A DNA stretch of 64,000 nucleotides, taken from Verrucomicrobiota bacterium (GTDB lineage: Bacteria; Verrucomicrobiota; Kiritimatiellia; CAIQIC01; JAGNIJ01). The DNA is taken from positions 62,001 to 126,000 of the forward strand of contig JAKLGK010000007.1 in NCBI GenBank assembly GCA_022710725.1. The letters are read 5' to 3'. Below, in pieces: positions 49,708-58,448 of this stretch. The position numbers and the translations under genes are program-made. The notes under the pieces are model-generated. The model was given only the letters and a program-made list of their open reading frames with translations, ran no database searches and had not been told where the DNA came from. How positions within the stretch are numbered: the stretch's first letter is position 1; each line of letters starts with the position of its first letter.

Positions 49708-51558
49708 ATGAGCAAAAAGTCCCTTCGCATCGGGTTGAGCGGCGCCGCCGGCGCGCTCATTGTGCTGGCCATTCTCGTCGCGGTCAACGTCATCCTGGGC
49801 GCGGCGCGCGTCCGCAAGGACCTGACCGCCGAACGCATCTACACGCTTTCGCCCGGCACCCGCGCCTTCCTGGGCGGCCTGGAGCGCGGCGTGACGCTCA
49901 AGCTGTTCTTCTCGCGCGGCAACGAGAACCTGCCGGTCGGCTTCAAGCAGTACGCCCGGCGCGTGACGGACCTGCTGCGCGAGTACGAGGCGCACGGCGG
50001 CGGGCGCGTGGCGCTCGAGACCTATGACCCGCAGCCGGATTCGGACGAGGAGGAGTGGGCCCAGCGCTACGGGCTCGCCGGCCAGAACCTGGACCGGTAC
50101 GGCATGGAGCCGGACTTCTACTTCGGGCTGGTCGCGGTCTCGGGCACGCGCGAGGCGGCCCTGCCGTTCCTCTCGCCCGGCGCCGAGCCGCAGCTGGAAT
50201 ACCTGGTGACGCGATTGATCCACGAGGTCACGCGGGCTGGCAAGCCGAAGATCGGCGTCTTGAGCGCCCTCCGCGTGATGGGCCCGCCCCAGCGCCCGCT
50301 CGGCATGACGCAGGACGAGGCCGGCGGCTGGCAGATCATGACGGAACTGGCCCGGCAGTGCGAACTGGTGCCGCTGACCGACGAACTGGAGACCGTGCCC
50401 GCCGACATCGAGACCGTCCTGGCGATCCATCCCAAGGGGCTCCCGGACAAGACGCTGTTCGCGCTGGACCAGTTCGTGCTCCGCGGCGGCCGGCTGCTGG
50501 CCTTCGTCGATCCGTTGTGCGTCGCCGACCGCGAGTCGGGCCTGGCGGCCGATCCCTACGGCACGGGCCCGGCGTCCTCCGACCTCAACCGGCTGACCAA
50601 GGCCTGGGGCTACGAGCTGGTCCCGGGTCAGGTCGTCGCCGACGTCGAGGCGGCGAGTTACGTGACGTTCGGCGGGCGGGGCTCCGAGCGGCTGCCCACG
50701 TGGCTCTCGCTGCGGCCGGACAACATCAACCGGGACGAGATCGCGACCGCCGCGCTGGAAAACCTGATGATGCCGTTCGCGGGAGCGTTCAAGGGCGCCG
50801 CGGCCGAGGGCCTGACGGCGGTCACGCTGGCGCAGACCTACGATGAAGCCGCGCTGCTGCCCGCCTTTCAGGCCGCGCAGGCCGGCGTGGAGAAAATGCG
50901 CGCGGCGAAGCCCGAGGGCTCCCTCGTCCTGGCGCTGCGGCTGCAGGGCCGGTTCAAGACGGCCTTTCCCGACGGGGCGCCGGCCGCGTTCCTGAAGGAA
51001 GGCGAAAAGGACAGCGTCGTGATCCTAGTGGCCGACGCCGACATGCTGCACGACCGGAACAGCCTGCAGGAAATGAATTTTCTCGGGCAGCGACTGCTAC
51101 AGCCCGTCAACGACAACTTGAGTTTCGGCCTGAACATGGTCGAGCAGCTCACCGGCGACGAAGCGCTCATCGGCCTGCGCAGCCGCGGCACATACGGCCG
51201 GCCCTTCGACCGGGTCGTCGAGCTCGAAAAGCAGGCGCAGCAGCGGTGGCAGGAGGAGGAACTCAAACTGGTCGAGAAGCTCCGCGAAGCCCAGGCGCGG
51301 CTCAACGAGCTGCAGCGCTCGAAGGACGAAGACCAGCAGTACATCTTGACCCCCGAGCAGAAGCGGGAGATCGAGAATTTCCGCCAGGAGCGGTTCGAGA
51401 CGCAGCGGCAGCTTAAGGAAGTCCGAAAGAGCCTGCGCCGCGATATCGAGCGGCTCGGCCTGAAGGTGAAAATACTCAACATGGCGGCGATGCCGGCGGC
51501 GGTGGCGCTCTTCGGGCTGCTGCACGGCTGGCGCCGGAAGAAGAAGGCCTCGTCGTAA
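49708..51558 (+). CDS. Gld-type ABC auxiliary protein (GldG-like)
   Basis: 616 residues. An N-terminal membrane helix (about 10-33) is followed by R-K-D-L-T-A-E-R-I-Y-T-L-S-P-G-T, the start of the ABC-type uncharacterised transport domain (GldG), which occupies the periplasmic part to about residue 480. Residues 505-580 are charged and heptad-like, a probable coiled coil. A second helix near 590-607 returns to a basic R-R-K-K-K tail. It is thought to connect the ABC-2 permease to periplasmic substrates. It lies 20 bases after the permease and 23 before the DUF4340 gene. Confidence 0.8.
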   Translation: MSKKSLRIGLSGAAGALIVLAILVAVNVILGAARVRKDLTAERIYTLSPGTRAFLGGLERGVTLKLFFSRGNENLPVGFKQYARRVTDLLREYEAHGGGRVALETYDPQPDSDEEEWAQRYGLAGQNLDRYGMEPDFYFGLVAVSGTREAALPFLSPGAEPQLEYLVTRLIHEVTRAGKPKIGVLSALRVMGPPQRPLGMTQDEAGGWQIMTELARQCELVPLTDELETVPADIETVLAIHPKGLPDKTLFALDQFVLRGGRLLAFVDPLCVADRESGLAADPYGTGPASSDLNRLTKAWGYELVPGQVVADVEAASYVTFGGRGSERLPTWLSLRPDNINRDEIATAALENLMMPFAGAFKGAAAEGLTAVTLAQTYDEAALLPAFQAAQAGVEKMRAAKPEGSLVLALRLQGRFKTAFPDGAPAAFLKEGEKDSVVILVADADMLHDRNSLQEMNFLGQRLLQPVNDNLSFGLNMVEQLTGDEALIGLRSRGTYGRPFDRVVELEKQAQQRWQEEELKLVEKLREAQARLNELQRSKDEDQQYILTPEQKREIENFRQERFETQRQLKEVRKSLRRDIERLGLKVKILNMAAMPAAVALFGLLHGWRRKKKASS

Positions 51559-51581
51559 CGGCCCCGGAAGGAGGAAAGCCC

Positions 51582-52778
51582 ATGTCTCCAAAAACTCTCG
51601 CGCTTCTGCTGGTGATCCTGGTCGCGCTCGTCTGGTGGCAGGGGCATCCCCGGGCGGGCGGGACGGAGCGGGCGCCCGGTTCGGCCATCCTGCCCGGCCT
51701 CGACGTCAATGCGATTGACCGGATCGAGGTGGCTTCCGCGGCCGCCACCTCCGTGGTCGAGCGCAGGGACGGGCAGTGGGTGGTGCCGTCTCTGTTCGGC
51801 CACCCGGCTGATTTTCAAAAGGTGGCGGACGCGCTGCGCGGCCTGGCGGATCTCAAGGTCGGGCAGGTGGTCCGGGACGCCGGCCAGTATCCGGAGGAAT
51901 TCGGCCTGGCGGCGACGAGCCCCGTGTTCCGGGTCGCGCTGTCCGGCGCTTCGGGCTTCCACGCCGCGCTGGAACTGGGCGCGACGAAGCGGGAGGGCGC
52001 CCAGGAGGGCTTCGCGGGATACGAGTCCGGGCGCTATCTCCGCGCGGCGGGCGGGACCGTGGTCCTGGTCGCTGACCCGCTGCAATCCTTCGCGGACGCG
52101 TCGGGAGAGTGGATCCGGAAGGAGTTGTTGAACGTGGCGCCGCCCGAGCTGGATCGCGTCACGGTGGCGGTTTCCAACGCCGAGCACGTGTTGCTCATCA
52201 AGGGGTCTAACCAGTACGAGGTCGAAGGCCTGAAGGACGGCGAGGAAACGGATCCGGCCGGCGCCGCCCGGTTGGTTGGAGCCCTGCAATCCCTGTCCTG
52301 CCTGACCGTGGCCGACCCGGCGCTGACCGACGAGGCCGCGGGTTTCGGCGCGCCGGACCGCTGCACGGTGCTCGCGCGCAACCGCATGGAATACACGCTG
52401 CAACTGGGCGGCGCGGGCCCGGAGGCGGGTTCGCGGTACCTCCGCATCGACGTGGCCTACCGGGAGCCGGCGCCGCCGACTCTCGAACAAGTGGCTAAGA
52501 GCATTCCGGTCGCGGCGGAGAGCGCCGGGTCGGACACGGGCCGCGTGGAGAAGGTTCAGGCCGAATACCGGGAGCGCCTTCAGGCCCACGAAGCCGAGAT
52601 CGCCGCCCGCCGCGAGGAAAGGGGTCGATTGGAGAAGCGGTTCCGCGGATGGACCTACGTGATCCCGGCTGGAACCGCCGAATCCCTGATCCTGCCGCGC
52701 GGGCAGTTGGTGAAGGCCAAGCCCCCGGTGGCGCCGGCGGCCGTCTCTCCGCAGGGGCAGGATCAGGGCCCGCCGTGA
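51582..52778 (+). CDS. DUF4340-domain protein of the Gld-like export operon
   Basis: 398 residues; GGAGGAAAG before the ATG. One N-terminal membrane helix (residues 4-20) and an extracytoplasmic region with the DUF4340 repeats: I-D-R-I-E-V near 45, L-A-D-L-K-V near 89, and V-A-P-P-E-L-D-R-V-T-V near 184. A coiled-coil-like segment lies at 325-355 and the end is proline-rich. DUF4340 proteins are the usual last gene of GldA-GldF-GldG-type operons; the role is unknown. It converges on mmsA with only three bases between the stops. Confidence 0.8.
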   Translation: MSPKTLALLLVILVALVWWQGHPRAGGTERAPGSAILPGLDVNAIDRIEVASAAATSVVERRDGQWVVPSLFGHPADFQKVADALRGLADLKVGQVVRDAGQYPEEFGLAATSPVFRVALSGASGFHAALELGATKREGAQEGFAGYESGRYLRAAGGTVVLVADPLQSFADASGEWIRKELLNVAPPELDRVTVAVSNAEHVLLIKGSNQYEVEGLKDGEETDPAGAARLVGALQSLSCLTVADPALTDEAAGFGAPDRCTVLARNRMEYTLQLGGAGPEAGSRYLRIDVAYREPAPPTLEQVAKSIPVAAESAGSDTGRVEKVQAEYRERLQAHEAEIAARREERGRLEKRFRGWTYVIPAGTAESLILPRGQLVKAKPPVAPAAVSPQGQDQGPP

Positions 52779-52781
52779 CGG

Positions 52782-54236
52782 TTACGCCATCCAATTGACG
52801 GGCTTGTCCGGGTTCCACTTGACCGAGATCTTCTTCAGCTTCGTCCAGAAGCCGAATGAGCTCTTGCCCGTAATGTCGCCGCCTCCGACGATGGAATTTT
52901 TCCAGCCGCCGAAGGAGAACGGCTCGCGCGGCACCGGGACGCCGACGTTGACGGCGACCATACCCGCCTGGATCTTCTTGCAGAAAATTTCTGCCGCGCG
53001 GCCGCTCTGCGTGAAGATCGAGCCGCCGTTGCCGTAGGGTGAGGAATTGGCGATATCCAGGGCCTCGTCCAGCGTGCGGGCCCGAACGATCGTGAGGATC
53101 GGCCCGAAATTCTCCTCCATGGCGATTTCCGAGCCGGCCTTCGCCTCGATGATGGTCGGGCCCAGGTACTGTCCTTTTTCCTTTCCCGCGGGCGGCTTCG
53201 CCCCGCGGCCATCGAGCAGGATATTCGCCCCATCCTTCTCCGCGCGATCGATGTAGCCGATGATGTTGGCCTTCGCCTCGGTATTCACGATGGCGCTCAT
53301 GTTCACGCCGGGGACGAACTTCTTCGACTCCTCGACCAGCTTGGCGATGATGGGATCCACGTCGCCCACGGCGACCAGGACGCAGGCGGACATGCATCGC
53401 TGGCCCGCGCAACCGAGGTACGAGGCTGCGATGTTGGCCGCCGAGTTGGCCGGATGCGCATCGGGCAGGAGGATCAGATGGTTGTTCGCGCTGCCCAGGG
53501 CCAGAACCCGCTTGAAGTTTGCACAGCCCTTCGCATAGACCATCTGGGCCACCTTTGTCGAGCCGACGAACGTGATGCCCTGGATGTTAGGGTGCTCCAC
53601 AATGGCGTTCACGACCTCGCGCCCGCCGCAGACGATATTGAGCACGCCGTCCGGCAGGCCGGCTTCCTTCATCATCTCTCCGATTTTCAGGACCGTGTAG
53701 GGCGCCTCGCGCGACGGCTTGAGGATCATGGTGTTGCCCAAGACCAACGCGTTCGGCAGGGTCCAGTGTGGAACCATGTGCGGGAAATTGAACGGGGTGA
53801 TCGAGGCGACAACCCCCAGGGGAACGCGCACGTCGTGGCACTCCACGCCCCGGCTGACCTCCTCGAAATCGCCGGTGGCCATCTGCGGCATCGAGCAGGC
53901 GACCTCCGTCAACTCGAGGCTCTTCCCGACTTCCTGGAGCGCTTCGGCGGGGATCTTGCCCATTTCGTGGTACTGGATATCCGCGATCTCCGGCAGGCGT
54001 TTGCTAAGCAATTCGTAGTACTTGTAGAAGACGCCGGTGCGCTCCTTGATGGTCCACTGCGACCAGTCGGCGAACGCCTTCTTCGCGGCCTGCACGGCCT
54101 TATCAAGTTCCTTGGCATCGGAGAGGGGCAGGCTGGAAAGCAATTCGCCATCCACAGGACTGTACCGCTCCATCCGCGGCACGCCGGGGTTGCTGGATTT
54201 ACCGTCGATGAAGTTGCTCAAATTGGAGTATCTCAT
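52782..54236 (-). CDS. mmsA: malonate/methylmalonate-semialdehyde dehydrogenase (acylating)
   Basis: 484 residues from the ATG at 54236, with AAAGGA upstream; 13 extra codons of open frame precede it. It is a CoA-acylating aldehyde dehydrogenase: T-P-F-N-F-P near 148, L-K-P-S near 174, G-S-T-K-V near 233, and the catalytic cysteine in G-C-A-G-Q-R-C-M-S near 280, the pattern that separates this family from ordinary aldehyde dehydrogenases. It converts malonate semialdehyde, from beta-alanine, or methylmalonate semialdehyde to acetyl- or propionyl-CoA with NAD+ and CoA. Divergent from the pyrimidine-degradation genes, it supplies the last step of that path. Confidence 0.88.
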   Translation of the reverse strand: MRYSNLSNFIDGKSSNPGVPRMERYSPVDGELLSSLPLSDAKELDKAVQAAKKAFADWSQWTIKERTGVFYKYYELLSKRLPEIADIQYHEMGKIPAEALQEVGKSLELTEVACSMPQMATGDFEEVSRGVECHDVRVPLGVVASITPFNFPHMVPHWTLPNALVLGNTMILKPSREAPYTVLKIGEMMKEAGLPDGVLNIVCGGREVVNAIVEHPNIQGITFVGSTKVAQMVYAKGCANFKRVLALGSANNHLILLPDAHPANSAANIAASYLGCAGQRCMSACVLVAVGDVDPIIAKLVEESKKFVPGVNMSAIVNTEAKANIIGYIDRAEKDGANILLDGRGAKPPAGKEKGQYLGPTIIEAKAGSEIAMEENFGPILTIVRARTLDEALDIANSSPYGNGGSIFTQSGRAAEIFCKKIQAGMVAVNVGVPVPREPFSFGGWKNSIVGGGDITGKSSFGFWTKLKKISVKWNPDKPVNWMA

Positions 54237-54341
54237 GGTCCGTCCTTTCGTGAATACGGGGACAACGAGTAGCACTCGGGCGGCGGTTTCACAACCTCAA
54301 AAGCCGCGAGGTCTCCTGATACTCCCGGCGGTCGGGCCCCA

Positions 54342-54371
54342 CATGCTCACACTTCTAGAAGTATGAGCATG
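54342..54371. repeat. 30-bp palindrome with one mismatch, CAYA-S-TT family
   Basis: CATGCT flank, CACACTT arm, CTAG centre, AAGTATG arm, AGCATG flank. A single C/T change breaks one base pair. Nearly identical to the copy 100 bases downstream. It is 106 bases upstream of the mmsA start. Confidence 0.6.
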
Positions 54372-54442
54372 GAAGACGATACGCCGAATTACGTGTAATG
54401 ATACATCATATTAATAATGAGTATAATATGTGTAATTTGCGC

Positions 54443-54470
54443 ATGCTCACACTTCTAGAAGTGTGAGCAT
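54443..54470. repeat. 28-bp perfect palindrome, CAYA-S-TT family
   Basis: ATGCT flank, CACACTT-CTAG-AAGTGTG core, AGCAT flank, all perfectly paired. It starts 16 bases after the TATAAT at 54422, which would place it over or just after a start of transcription. The centres of the two copies are 100 bases apart. Confidence 0.65.
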
Positions 54471-54717
54471 AGTTGTGTTGCATGGGTATTGCCTTCGTCC
54501 GCGCTCCTCCTTGGTTCCATTGTCTGCGGGCCCTTGCGGCCGCCACGAATCCCCGTGATCAAATCCGCATGTCCGCCGGCATCGGCTCATGCTGTCATGG
54601 CCGGAGAGGATCATGCCGGCTACGGCGAAAATCCCTTTACATTCCGGCGGTTTTTCCGATCATGGGGCGACAGGAGAACCGTATGCCCACACGCGCAACG
54701 TGAACAGGAGGCCCACC

Positions 54718-55593
54718 ATGGCGCGCATCGTCAAAGCCGGTCTGATCCAATGCTCGCTGCCCCTCCACGAGGGCGAGGGGTCGATGGAGGAAATCAAGGA
54801 CGCGATGCTGAAGAAGCACCTTCCGCTGATCGACGAAGCCGGTCGGAAAGGAGTGCAGATCCTGGGATTGCAGGAGATTTTCACCACCCCGTACTTCTGT
54901 CCGTCGCAGGACCCCAAATGGTTCCGCACCGCCGAGAAGATACCGGACGGGCCCACGGTCGCGCTCATGCAGAAGTACGCCGCGAAGCATCAGATGGTGA
55001 TCGTCGTGCCGATCTACGAGGAGGCGATGACCGGCGTGTACTACAACACCGCCGCGGTGATCGATGCCGACGGGACGTACCTGGGCAAGTACCGCAAAAA
55101 CCACATCCCGCAGGTTGGCGGCTTCTGGGAAAAATATTACTTCAAGCCGGGCAACCTGGGCTACCCGACCTTCCAGACCCGCTACGCGAACGTCGGGGTC
55201 TACATCTGCTACGACCGCCATTTCCCCGAGGGCGCGCGGCTGCTCGCGCTCAACGGGGCGGAAATCGTGTTCAACCCCTCCGCCACTTGCGCCGGCATTT
55301 CCCAGTACATCTGGAAACTGGAGCAGCCGGCACACGCCGTGGCCAACGGCATCTTCATGGGCTGCAACAACCGCGTGGGCGTGGAGCGCCCGTGGAACAT
55401 CGGTCGGTTCTACGGGACCAGCTACTTCGTCGATCCCCGCGGAGAAATGCTGGCCGTCGGCAGCGAGGACAAGGACGAACTCGTGGTCGCCGACCTGGAC
55501 CTCGACCAGATCCGGGAGATCCGCGACAAGTGGCAGTTCTTCCGGGACCGCCGGCCGGAAACGTACGGGGACATGACGAAATTGCTGCCGTGA
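54718..55593 (+). CDS. beta-ureidopropionase (nitrilase superfamily)
   Basis: 291 residues from the ATG at 54718, preceded by AGGAGG; an earlier in-frame ATG has no ribosome site. It is a nitrilase-fold amidase with the catalytic triad Glu53 (G-L-Q-E-I), Lys127 (Y-R-K-N-H-I-P) and Cys164 (Y-I-C-Y-D-R-H-F-P-E). The F-P-E-G-A-R stretch after the cysteine is typical of N-carbamoyl amidohydrolases. It hydrolyses N-carbamoyl-beta-alanine to beta-alanine, CO2 and ammonia, the third step of reductive pyrimidine breakdown. N-carbamoylputrescine amidase is a close alternative, but the dihydropyrimidinase gene 50 bases downstream makes the pyrimidine role far more likely. Confidence 0.85.
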   Translation: MARIVKAGLIQCSLPLHEGEGSMEEIKDAMLKKHLPLIDEAGRKGVQILGLQEIFTTPYFCPSQDPKWFRTAEKIPDGPTVALMQKYAAKHQMVIVVPIYEEAMTGVYYNTAAVIDADGTYLGKYRKNHIPQVGGFWEKYYFKPGNLGYPTFQTRYANVGVYICYDRHFPEGARLLALNGAEIVFNPSATCAGISQYIWKLEQPAHAVANGIFMGCNNRVGVERPWNIGRFYGTSYFVDPRGEMLAVGSEDKDELVVADLDLDQIREIRDKWQFFRDRRPETYGDMTKLLP

Positions 55594-55643
55594 GTTCCGC
55601 CGGGAACGGAGAAAAGGCACACCGGTTCAAGAAGGAGAATCCC

Positions 55644-57029
55644 ATGAGCATCGTGATCAAGGGCGGGACGATCGTGACCGCGGGCGACCTCTGCGCGGCG
55701 GACCTGCGGATCGACGGCGAACAGATCGTGGAGATCGGCCGGGACCTTCCCGCCAAGGCCGGCGATACGGTCGTCTCCGCGAAGGGCCGCTACCTCTTCC
55801 CGGGCGGTGTGGATGTTCATACGCATTTCGAACTGCCGTTCATGGGGACGGTCAGCGCGGATGACTTCAAGACCGGCCCCGTCGCGGCGCTGTGCGGCGG
55901 GACGACGACCTACATCGATTTCTGCATGCAGGCCAAGGGCAAGCCGCTGGCGGCCTCGCTGGCGGCCTGGCATGAGAAGGCGAAGAAATCGGCGGCGGAC
56001 TTCGGCTTCCACATGGGCATCGTGGATTACACCCCCGCGGTCGCGGCGGAAATCCCGGCGGTTATCAAGCAGGGCGTCTCCTCCTTCAAGTTCTTCATGG
56101 CCTACAAGGGCGCGCTGCAGATCGACGACGGGCAGATCATCGGCATCATGGAGACCGTCGGCCGGAACGGCGGGCTGTCCATGGTGCACGCCGAGAACGG
56201 CGACATGATCGACACGCTGTCGCGGCGCTTCATCGCCGAGGGCAAGCAGACGCCGGAATACCACTGGCTCGCGCACCCGGCGATCGCGGAGGAGGAGGCC
56301 GTGCACCGGATCGTCGAGTTGGCCCGGTTCACGGAGCAGACGATCTACATCGTGCACCTCTCGAGCGCCGACGGGTTGGAGAAGGTCAAGGAGGCCGTGG
56401 CGCGCGGCTACCCGGTCATCGCGGAGACGTGCCCGCAGTACCTGCTGCTGTCGAGCGACCTCTACTACAGGCCGAACTTCGAGGGCGCCAAGTGGGTCAT
56501 GTCGCCGCCGCTGCGCCCGGCGGACCACCTGGAGAAAATGTGGGAGGGGCTGGGCCGGGGCTTCATCAAGACCGTGGCGACCGACCACTGCTCGTTCAAC
56601 TTCAAGGGCCAGAAGGAGATGGGCCGCGACAGCTTCGCGAAAATCCCCAACGGCATCCCGTCCGTCGGCGACCGGTTCAACCTGCTCTACACGTACGGCG
56701 TGGGGCAGGGGCGGATGAGCCTGACGCGGTTCGCGGACGTCGTGGCCACGGCGCCGGCGAAGATCTTCGGGATGTACCCTCGGAAGGGCACGCTGGCGGT
56801 CGGCTCCGACGCGGACGTGGTGATCTTCAACCCGGAGGCCAAGGGCGTGGTGTCCGCGAAGACCACGAAGCATAACGTGGACTACAGCGCCTACGAGGGG
56901 CTGGAACTGAAGGGCCTGCCGGAGTCGGTGCTGCTGCGCGGCAAGTTCGCCGTGCGGGATGGGCAGTACGTGGGCGAGCAGGGGGCCGGCCGGTTCATCG
57001 CCCGCGGGCCGGCGGGGAAAATGGTGTAG
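55644..57029 (+). CDS. hydA: dihydropyrimidinase
   Basis: 461 residues from the ATG at 55644 (GAAGGAGA upstream). It is a cyclic amidohydrolase with a binuclear zinc site: H59-x-H61 in V-D-V-H-T-H, the carboxylated lysine K155 in F-M-A-Y-K, histidines in V-H-A-E-N-G and V-H-L-S-S, and the aspartate of T-D-H-C-S. It opens dihydrouracil and dihydrothymine to N-carbamoyl-beta-amino acids. Allantoinase or D-hydantoinase are family alternatives, but the S-F-K-F-F-M-A-Y-K-G segment and the neighbouring beta-ureidopropionase and PreA/PreT genes support dihydropyrimidinase. It is in the same operon as the flanking genes. Confidence 0.9.
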   Translation: MSIVIKGGTIVTAGDLCAADLRIDGEQIVEIGRDLPAKAGDTVVSAKGRYLFPGGVDVHTHFELPFMGTVSADDFKTGPVAALCGGTTTYIDFCMQAKGKPLAASLAAWHEKAKKSAADFGFHMGIVDYTPAVAAEIPAVIKQGVSSFKFFMAYKGALQIDDGQIIGIMETVGRNGGLSMVHAENGDMIDTLSRRFIAEGKQTPEYHWLAHPAIAEEEAVHRIVELARFTEQTIYIVHLSSADGLEKVKEAVARGYPVIAETCPQYLLLSSDLYYRPNFEGAKWVMSPPLRPADHLEKMWEGLGRGFIKTVATDHCSFNFKGQKEMGRDSFAKIPNGIPSVGDRFNLLYTYGVGQGRMSLTRFADVVATAPAKIFGMYPRKGTLAVGSDADVVIFNPEAKGVVSAKTTKHNVDYSAYEGLELKGLPESVLLRGKFAVRDGQYVGEQGAGRFIARGPAGKMV

Positions 57030-57048
57030 CCGCGATCGGTGACCGCGG
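57030..57048 (+). repeat. imperfect hairpin after the dihydropyrimidinase gene
   Basis: CCGCGATC-GGT-GACCGCGG forms an 8-bp stem with one mismatch and a 3-base loop, directly behind the stop codon. It is related to the perfect hairpin at 59725-59745. No T-run follows. Confidence 0.45.
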
Positions 57049-57088
57049 GCTACGGTTGGCAATCGCGGCCACAGCAAAGGCTTAAAAA

Positions 57089-58426
57089 ATGAACAAAGAC
57101 AAAATCGCCGAGATCAAGCAGTGGGACGCCGAGCACGTCATCTATCCTTGGAAGACCCAGGGCTGGTATCGCCCCATCCTCATGGAGCGCGCCGAGGGCA
57201 TCCACATGCATGACGCCGAGGGCAAGCGCTACATCGACTTCTGCTCCGGCCTGCTGAACATCAACATCGGCCACGGGAACAAGCACGTACTGGACGCCAT
57301 GAAGGCACAGATGGACAAGCTGTGCTACGTGGCGTCCGTCTTTGCCACCGAACCCAAGGCCAAGCTGGCCAGGATGATTTCCGAGGTGACCCCGGGCGAC
57401 CTGGACTACGTCTTCTTCACGAACGCCGGCGCGGAGGCCGTGGAGAACGCGATCAAGGCCGTGCGCTGGTTCACCGGCCGCCAGAAGATCTACTCCAACT
57501 GGCGCGGCTACCACGGGGCGACGTCCGGCGCGATCACGCTCACCGGCGACCCGCGGCGCATCCCGTGCGAGCCGGGCATCCCCGGCGCCGGCAAGTTCTT
57601 CGGGCCGTACTGCTACCGTTGCCCGTTCGGGTACAAGGACGAGAAAAGCTGCGGGATCCAGTGCCTGGAAACGCTGAAGACGCAGATCATGCTCGAGGGG
57701 CCCAAGACGATCGCGGGCATCTTCATGGAGCCGATCGTCGGCACCAACGGCATCATCATCCCGCCCGTGGAGTTCATGAAGGGCGTGCGGAAGCTCTGCG
57801 ACGAGCACGGCATCCTGCTGGTCATGGACGAGGTCATGGCGGGGTGGGGCCGCTCGGGCACGTGGTTTGGCTTCGAGCACTTCGGGATCGTGCCGGACAT
57901 CATCACGGCGGCGAAGGGCCTGACCTCGGGCTATGTCCAGCTCGGCGTGATGATCTGGAGCAAGAAGCTCTGGGACTTCTTCAAGGACAAGCCGTTCATC
58001 AGCGGCCTGACCTACTACGGGCATGCCCTGGCCTGCGCGGCGGGCGTGGCGAATCTGGAGGTCTACAAGAGCGAAGGGCTGATCGAGAAGTCCCGCATCA
58101 ACGGCGACTACCTGAACAACAAGCTCTGGTCGCTCTACGAGCGGCATCCTTCGATCGGCGACGTTCGCTGCAAGGGCCTCTGGGCCTGTCTCGAGCTGGT
58201 GGCCGACCGCAAGACCCGGGAGCCGCTGGCCGGCTACGCCGACGCGAAGCGCAACGTCATGGGCGAGTTCACCAAGCGCCTCTTGGAGATGGGCCTCTGG
58301 GCGTTCGCCAAGTGGGACTACATCTTCCTCGCGCCGCCGCTGATCATCACGCCGGAGCAGATCGACGAGGCCGTGGCGATCCTCGACAAGGCGCTGGAAT
58401 ACCCGGATTCGCTGCTCAAGGGCTGA
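57089..58426 (+). CDS. class III aminotransferase, probable beta-alanine aminotransferase
   Basis: 445 residues; weak AAAGG site. It is a fold-type I omega-aminotransferase: F-F-T-N-A-G-A-E-A-V-E-N-A near residue 112, Y-H-G-A-T-S-G near 151, V-M-D-E-V-M-A-G-W-G-R near 246 and the cofactor lysine in A-A-K-G-L-T-S-G-Y near 276. Members move the amino group of beta-alanine, GABA and other omega-amino acids to pyruvate or 2-oxoglutarate. Placed directly after beta-ureidopropionase and dihydropyrimidinase, it should turn beta-alanine into malonate semialdehyde for MmsA. C-Y-R-C-P-F-G and S-C-G-I-Q-C form an unusual cysteine-rich loop near 175-195. Confidence 0.82.
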   Translation: MNKDKIAEIKQWDAEHVIYPWKTQGWYRPILMERAEGIHMHDAEGKRYIDFCSGLLNINIGHGNKHVLDAMKAQMDKLCYVASVFATEPKAKLARMISEVTPGDLDYVFFTNAGAEAVENAIKAVRWFTGRQKIYSNWRGYHGATSGAITLTGDPRRIPCEPGIPGAGKFFGPYCYRCPFGYKDEKSCGIQCLETLKTQIMLEGPKTIAGIFMEPIVGTNGIIIPPVEFMKGVRKLCDEHGILLVMDEVMAGWGRSGTWFGFEHFGIVPDIITAAKGLTSGYVQLGVMIWSKKLWDFFKDKPFISGLTYYGHALACAAGVANLEVYKSEGLIEKSRINGDYLNNKLWSLYERHPSIGDVRCKGLWACLELVADRKTREPLAGYADAKRNVMGEFTKRLLEMGLWAFAKWDYIFLAPPLIITPEQIDEAVAILDKALEYPDSLLKG

Positions 58427-58448
58427 CCGGACGCCGAGGAGCGCCGTT

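Larger units (their letters stand above)
54237..54717. promoter_or_regulatory. divergent control region of the pyrimidine-catabolism cluster
   Basis: 481 bases between mmsA (leftward) and the beta-ureidopropionase gene (rightward). Palindromes lie at 54342-54371 and 54443-54470; the 70 bases between them are very AT-rich and contain TATAAT at 54422-54427, though without a good -35 on either strand. A second possible rightward promoter is TTTACA, 16 bases, GATCAT near 54638-54665. The remaining sequence to 54700 has no believable gene. Confidence 0.5.

Noticed and set aside
54473..54703. 76-codon open frame in the pyrimidine control region
   Set aside because: No ribosome site, no recognisable family, Arg/Cys-rich composition, and it ends just before the well-supported start at 54718.
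57089..58426. Glutamate-1-semialdehyde aminomutase or another class III enzyme
   Set aside because: Family motifs alone do not exclude it, but the operon with dihydropyrimidinase and beta-ureidopropionase makes a beta-alanine aminotransferase far more likely.
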